Assembly: GCA_963981525.1 (NCBI GenBank)
Contig: CAXCDZ010000001.1
Location: 1-64,000, forward strand
From: CAXCDZ01 sp963981525
GTDB taxonomy: Bacteria; Patescibacteriota; Microgenomatia; UBA1400; UBA12108
DNA length: 64,000 nucleotides
Direction: 5' to 3'
Position 1 is the stretch's first letter, and every line of letters starts with the position of its first letter. The notes below the pieces were generated by a model that worked only from the letters and a program-made list of their open reading frames with translations, was not told where the DNA came from and did not search any database. This document shows positions 60,751-64,000 of this stretch, one piece after another. Position numbers and translations under genes: made by a program.

Positions 60751-62214
60751 TTATGACTTTTTGAAGGAATTGGCGAGAATATTCTTGACTTCGGCCTTGA
60801 GGAATTTGCCATCTAGTGTGTAGATGAGAATGGAGTAAACAATGATGCCAAGGATGATAGCTAGAATAAGTGTAAATAAGCTCGTGACAAAGAACTTATT
60901 AAAGAGAAAAATGGTAGATGCCATGACAAGTGAAGCCAAGAGAGGAATGCGGATGGAGTTAAGAGTATTGACTTTAACCACCTTGTTCATCTCGCGAATA
61001 ACGAGCGGGAAGGTGAGGTAGGTAATAATGAAGATAGTAATTGTAATACCGACAAAACCAACATACTTGATCATCGGCAAACCGATCCCCCATGTCATAA
61101 GAGTGTACAAGACCATAAGTTTGAGGACTACTTTTGGCTTGCCAAGTGCGTAGAGTGCGTTGGTGTAAGTCGTAGTCACGATGACTGGGAGAGCGGCGGC
61201 AAGCAACCACAGGAGTGCCGGAAGAGCTGGGAGCCATTTGTCACTTTTGTCAGCGTAGAGATACTGAAGAAGGCTAGTGGAGGTGACCATAAGCCCAGTC
61301 ACGGCTGGAAAATACAGAATACTCATGAGATGAGTTGACTTCTCTAGCCAGCGACGGAGGCGCGCCTTGTCATGTTGAATGCGAGAGTAGGTGGGGAAGG
61401 TGATTCTGGAGACAATCGTGATGATCTCCATTGGACGACTACTGATATTCTGTGCCAGGTTAAGAAATCCGACGGCGACTGGACCATAGAAAAAGGCAAT
61501 CACAGTTGGGGTGATATTATCCTTGAGGAGTGCAAGGAGAGAGTTGAGTTGATAAGGTACGCCAAAACTAAGAAGCCCTTTGATCGACTTTTTGTCAAAC
61601 CCCCACCCCATTTTCCAAGGAGCAATAATATTAAGAGAGACTGCCCCGAGAAATGTTCTTGCTAATACTGCAACTGCTAGACTCCAGACACCATATCCCT
61701 TGAACGCCATAAAGACTGCTATTCCATTGTAGGCAACAGTCTCTAGGATCTCTGGGATAATCAGAATATCAAAGCGAAGTTTGCGTTCAAGAAGAATCGA
61801 GGGGATAGTTTTGAATGAAGTAAGGAAGATGCTAAAGCTGAGCGCTCTAATTAGCCACATTCCCTGTGAACCCAAGTCGTAGATGTTGGAAACATACGGC
61901 GAGACTACCCAGGCAATAAGCATGAGGAAAGTTACCAATAATTGCTGAATGGTGAAGGTGGTTCTGATGTCCTTGAGATCAAGCTCTTCCTTTTTTTGGA
62001 TCAAGGCAGCGCCAAGACCAACATCAGAGAAAAAAGCGAGGAAAGTAAAAACGATAAAAGTAACAATCGCAAAGATTCCAAAAGTTTCTTGGGGAAGGGT
62101 TCGCGCGAGAAAAATGACTCCAAAAGTATCAATTACCTTGAGAATGATACGTCTAAAAGAAAGTGTGAACACCCCCTTAAAAGCACGTTGTTTGAGATTA
62201 TCTAGATTTGACAT
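60751..62214 (-). CDS. Wzx/WzxC-type polysaccharide flippase
   Basis: Protein of 487 residues. KQRAFKGVFTLSFRRIILKV, LARTLPQETFGIFAIVTFIV, FFSDVGLGAALIQKKEE and PSILLERKLRFDILIIPEI match WzxC/TuaB-like members of the polysaccharide flippase family. About fourteen helices. It is not closely related to the flippase at 18159, so two lipid-linked glycans may be exported. It overlaps the YfhO-like gene by 17 nt. ATG 62214 has an AGGA about 7 nt upstream, which could equally be read as TAGGAT at leaderless spacing. Confidence 0.87.
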   Translation of the reverse strand: MSNLDNLKQRAFKGVFTLSFRRIILKVIDTFGVIFLARTLPQETFGIFAIVTFIVFTFLAFFSDVGLGAALIQKKEELDLKDIRTTFTIQQLLVTFLMLIAWVVSPYVSNIYDLGSQGMWLIRALSFSIFLTSFKTIPSILLERKLRFDILIIPEILETVAYNGIAVFMAFKGYGVWSLAVAVLARTFLGAVSLNIIAPWKMGWGFDKKSIKGLLSFGVPYQLNSLLALLKDNITPTVIAFFYGPVAVGFLNLAQNISSRPMEIITIVSRITFPTYSRIQHDKARLRRWLEKSTHLMSILYFPAVTGLMVTSTSLLQYLYADKSDKWLPALPALLWLLAAALPVIVTTTYTNALYALGKPKVVLKLMVLYTLMTWGIGLPMIKYVGFVGITITIFIITYLTFPLVIREMNKVVKVNTLNSIRIPLLASLVMASTIFLFNKFFVTSLFTLILAIILGIIVYSILIYTLDGKFLKAEVKNILANSFKKS

Positions 62215-63730
62215 ATAGGTATCCTACTACAAAGAGAGTAATAAGCGAGATGAATGAAGCAATGCTCTCTAGAAGAGTGTGTGACTGAGTAATAACTATC
62301 TCGTGAGAATCGTCAAGAAGATCAAACTCAATAAGCCCATCTTGACTTGGACGTAAGGCTAGTGGCATACCATTATCAGTAGCTACCCAAGTTGGGTAGT
62401 AGGTACGAGGGAGAACAAAGGTGCCGGGACCTTCTTGGCTTGTTGGGAGAGATGGAGCTTGAGACTCGGGAAATGAGGACACCCAGACAGGCAAGAATTC
62501 TGGGACTTTGGCTGCTAACTCATTTTGCAAAAAAGTTGTGTTGGTAAATTCCTGATCACTGTATGGTTTTTGAGCTTGAGGTGAGAAATACTTGAGATTA
62601 AAAAACAGTAATAACGAGATTGTAAGGATGGTGTAGAGGGTGCGCAACTGAGTGGACTTGAATAGTGTGACTGAGAGACCCGCCAAGACCGAGACTGCAA
62701 GAGAGATGAGAGCCAAAAATCGCCAAGGAAACTGAATGACCTGCAATACAAAAATATTATCCCAAAGGATTCTCGAGAATGAGGTAGTCATGATGACAGA
62801 GAACAAGAGAGTCACACCGGCAAATAGAGCGAGAGTTTGAGCTTTTTTGTGACGGAGACCCACAATGACACCGAGGCCGGCGAGTATTAGGTGAAGTTTG
62901 CCAATCTTAAAAGAAATCCCATCCTCCAAACCAGGGGCAGATCCTCCAAACCCCCAGACAGAATCCCATAATTGAGAGGGAGAGACGAAGTGGAGTGAGT
63001 AGTTGGTGAGGCGAGAGAGAGCGTCGACCTGGACGAAGTCTCTTTCAAAAATCAGCGGTAAGAGATAAAAACTTGCCAGCAACAATGAGAGCATGGCTGT
63101 GATTACTACCCTCCTGAGATGCTTGCCTTGATATAGCAAAGTCCAGACCATGAGAAAAGGAGCAACGAGAAGTGGAATCAGGTTGTGAGAGAGAAGAAAT
63201 AATGCCGTGATTACACTAGTTACTCCGACTCGTCGAGGGTTGAGAGAGCGCCATGCCCAGAACAGCCATGGCAATAACATGATCGCAAAAAGCTCAGCAT
63301 AAGAACCTCTGACAAATAGTCCGATTGCACGATACGGCACTAACAAAAAACTAACAGCTGAAAGAAGACCAACCAGATGACCATACCTCTTCATCAAGTA
63401 GTACATGCCAATCCCTCCCGACAAACTGATGAGGATCAGGCTCAGTTTGAGAGCGGTGAGGAGAGTTGGGGTAAAAATGCCAATAAAAGCAACTAAGTAA
63501 TAGAAGGCAGGAGCATAAAAATGAAAGAGAGGATAACCATAACCAAGGTTGGCTGTGTTGGCCCAGACTGCAGGAATCTGACCATCCATCAGAGTCTCTC
63601 TGAGTAGATAGACTCTTCCCAAGTGAGTTGGATCATGCACATCGAAGAAGCCAAACTTGAGTAATGGAAGGCAGGTTAGAAGGAGAACTCCTAGGATAAT
63701 TAACCAGATGAGAGTAGATTTTTTTGGCAT
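62198..63730 (-). CDS. YfhO/PTPS-related GT-C membrane protein
   Basis: Protein of 510 residues. First outer loop FGFFDVHDPTHLGRVYLL, then ANLGYGYPLFHFYAPAFYYL and FVRGSYAELFAIMLLPWLFW match the PTPS-related membrane group; VIQFPWRFLALISL recurs in the 49303 protein. A C-terminal outer beta domain (about 400-485) contains YYPTWVATDNG and IEFDLLDDSHEIVIT, then one last helix. It follows the cut GT39 gene by 3 nt. Function inferred as a GT-C transferase of unknown donor. Confidence 0.78.
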   Translation of the reverse strand: MPKKSTLIWLIILGVLLLTCLPLLKFGFFDVHDPTHLGRVYLLRETLMDGQIPAVWANTANLGYGYPLFHFYAPAFYYLVAFIGIFTPTLLTALKLSLILISLSGGIGMYYLMKRYGHLVGLLSAVSFLLVPYRAIGLFVRGSYAELFAIMLLPWLFWAWRSLNPRRVGVTSVITALFLLSHNLIPLLVAPFLMVWTLLYQGKHLRRVVITAMLSLLLASFYLLPLIFERDFVQVDALSRLTNYSLHFVSPSQLWDSVWGFGGSAPGLEDGISFKIGKLHLILAGLGVIVGLRHKKAQTLALFAGVTLLFSVIMTTSFSRILWDNIFVLQVIQFPWRFLALISLAVSVLAGLSVTLFKSTQLRTLYTILTISLLLFFNLKYFSPQAQKPYSDQEFTNTTFLQNELAAKVPEFLPVWVSSFPESQAPSLPTSQEGPGTFVLPRTYYPTWVATDNGMPLALRPSQDGLIEFDLLDDSHEIVITQSHTLLESIASFISLITLFVVGYLYVKSR

Positions 63731-63733
63731 ATC

Positions 63734-64000
63734 CTATGGGATGAGACGATACAACCTAATCCAGCTGTCATCGTGTTTTTTGTATGCGAGAATCTCTTCT
63801 AAGCCAGGAGGGGTTGAGTCAATCTGAGTATTGTTGAGAACAAAGTAAATAGTGTTTTCATCTGATTCTCTGGCACGAAGGTCTTGGGGGGGTATTTCGT
63901 TAAGAGGCCAATAACCAGTGATTGTGAGATTGTTGAGACCATATGTATAGAGCTCGAGACCGTGGGGAAGGAGACCAAAGGTTCCTTCGGTGCCAACAAT
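63734..64000 (-). CDS. C-terminal end of a GT39-like membrane protein, cut by window edge
   Basis: The last 88 codons, ending at TAG 63734-63736, of a gene starting beyond 64000. Reading frame from 64000: IVGTEGTFGLLPHGLELYTY, then NLTITGYWPLNEIP, and a C-terminus DDSWIRLYRLIP. This resembles the extracytoplasmic C-terminal domain of GT39-like proteins (a xGTFGLLPxGLE pattern followed by a strand-rich tail). An alternative frame in the same stretch (63799-63999) lacks such a pattern and is a shadow. The gene precedes the YfhO-like gene by 3 nt. Confidence 0.6.
   Translation of the reverse strand: MVGTEGTFGLLPHGLELYTYGLNNLTITGYWPLNEIPPQDLRARESDENTIYFVLNNTQIDSTPPGLEEILAYKKHDDSWIRLYRLIP

Noticed and set aside
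63799..63999. An open frame of 66 codons at the right edge
   Set aside because: Another frame ending at 63734 gives a GT39-like C-terminal domain without stops and sits at the right spacing to the next gene.

Overview
The window is almost entirely one dense cell-surface glycan island. I count 61 protein-coding genes with hardly any intergenic DNA, about 57 of them on the minus strand; no rRNA, tRNA, CRISPR array or insertion sequence is visible. About 19 genes encode multi-pass GT-C type lipid-linked-sugar glycosyltransferases or relatives (GT39/ArnT-like, PIG-V-like, DUF2142-like, YfhO/PTPS-related). About 9 encode GT4 and about 14 GT2 or other GT-A enzymes. There are also two Wzx-type flippases, one O-antigen ligase/polymerase-like protein, three methyltransferases, one hexapeptide acyltransferase and three nucleotide-sugar enzymes (GalE, a GDP-fucose synthase-like reductase, and a ColD-like PLP dehydratase). 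The extreme packing, the wealth of GT-C enzymes and many hypothetical membrane proteins suggest a Candidate Phyla Radiation (Patescibacteria) bacterium, perhaps Microgenomates; this is inference from style, not from a marker gene. TGA is used as a stop throughout (for example in the ATGA overlaps), so the code is standard and the recoded Gracilibacteria/Absconditabacteria are excluded.

Layout on the minus strand, read right to left by likely transcription unit. A right-edge unit (64000 to 60751) has a cut GT-C gene, a YfhO/PTPS-like protein and flippase 2. Unit 60729 to 51772 has eight coupled GT genes. Unit 51731 to 47167 has GT2, YfhO/PTPS-like, GT4 and PIG-V-like genes. 47149 to 45380 is a single GT39. 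Unit 45365 to 40160 has two GT39s, a DPM-like GT2, DUF2304 and a GT2. Unit 40132 to 29796 has GDP-fucose synthase, a duplicated two-gene membrane module, FkbM methyltransferase, GT-A, GT4 and the ColD-like enzyme. A plus-strand GtrB-like plus GT-C pair (27338-29802) is followed on the minus strand by galE with three GT-C genes (27256 to 22039). Next come a HigBA-type toxin-antitoxin pair (21978 to 21348), a small membrane protein with a divergent GT (21310 to 20094) and a single-TM protein (20075 to 19467). Then flippase 1 with a GT-C (19445 to 16828), an eight-gene unit (16814 to 9142), an orphan CxxC protein (9088 to 8735), a six-gene unit in which every junction is an ATGA overlap (8674 to 1942), a lone plus-strand orphan (1684-1941), and two GT4 genes at the left edge.

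The implied scheme is as follows. GT2 and GT4 enzymes build lipid-linked sugars and oligosaccharides on the cytoplasmic side. GtrB/DPM-like enzymes load sugars on polyprenyl phosphate. Flippases export them. GT-C enzymes finish or decorate glycans outside, and the ligase-like protein polymerises or transfers them. No priming phosphoglycosyltransferase (WecA/WbaP type) and no GDP-mannose dehydratase is in the window, so the island depends on genes elsewhere.

Two features stand out. First, nearly every gene that is not translationally coupled to a predecessor has a TANNNT hexamer 6-7 nt before its start codon, the spacing expected for leaderless mRNA; I used this to correct several start codons. 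Second, a pair of adjacent membrane genes (partner with a C-terminal soluble domain, then a GT-C core) occurs twice in the same order about 3.5 kb apart, and may be an undescribed two-component glycosyltransferase. Base composition drops strongly around 35-37 kb, suggesting transferred DNA inside the island.
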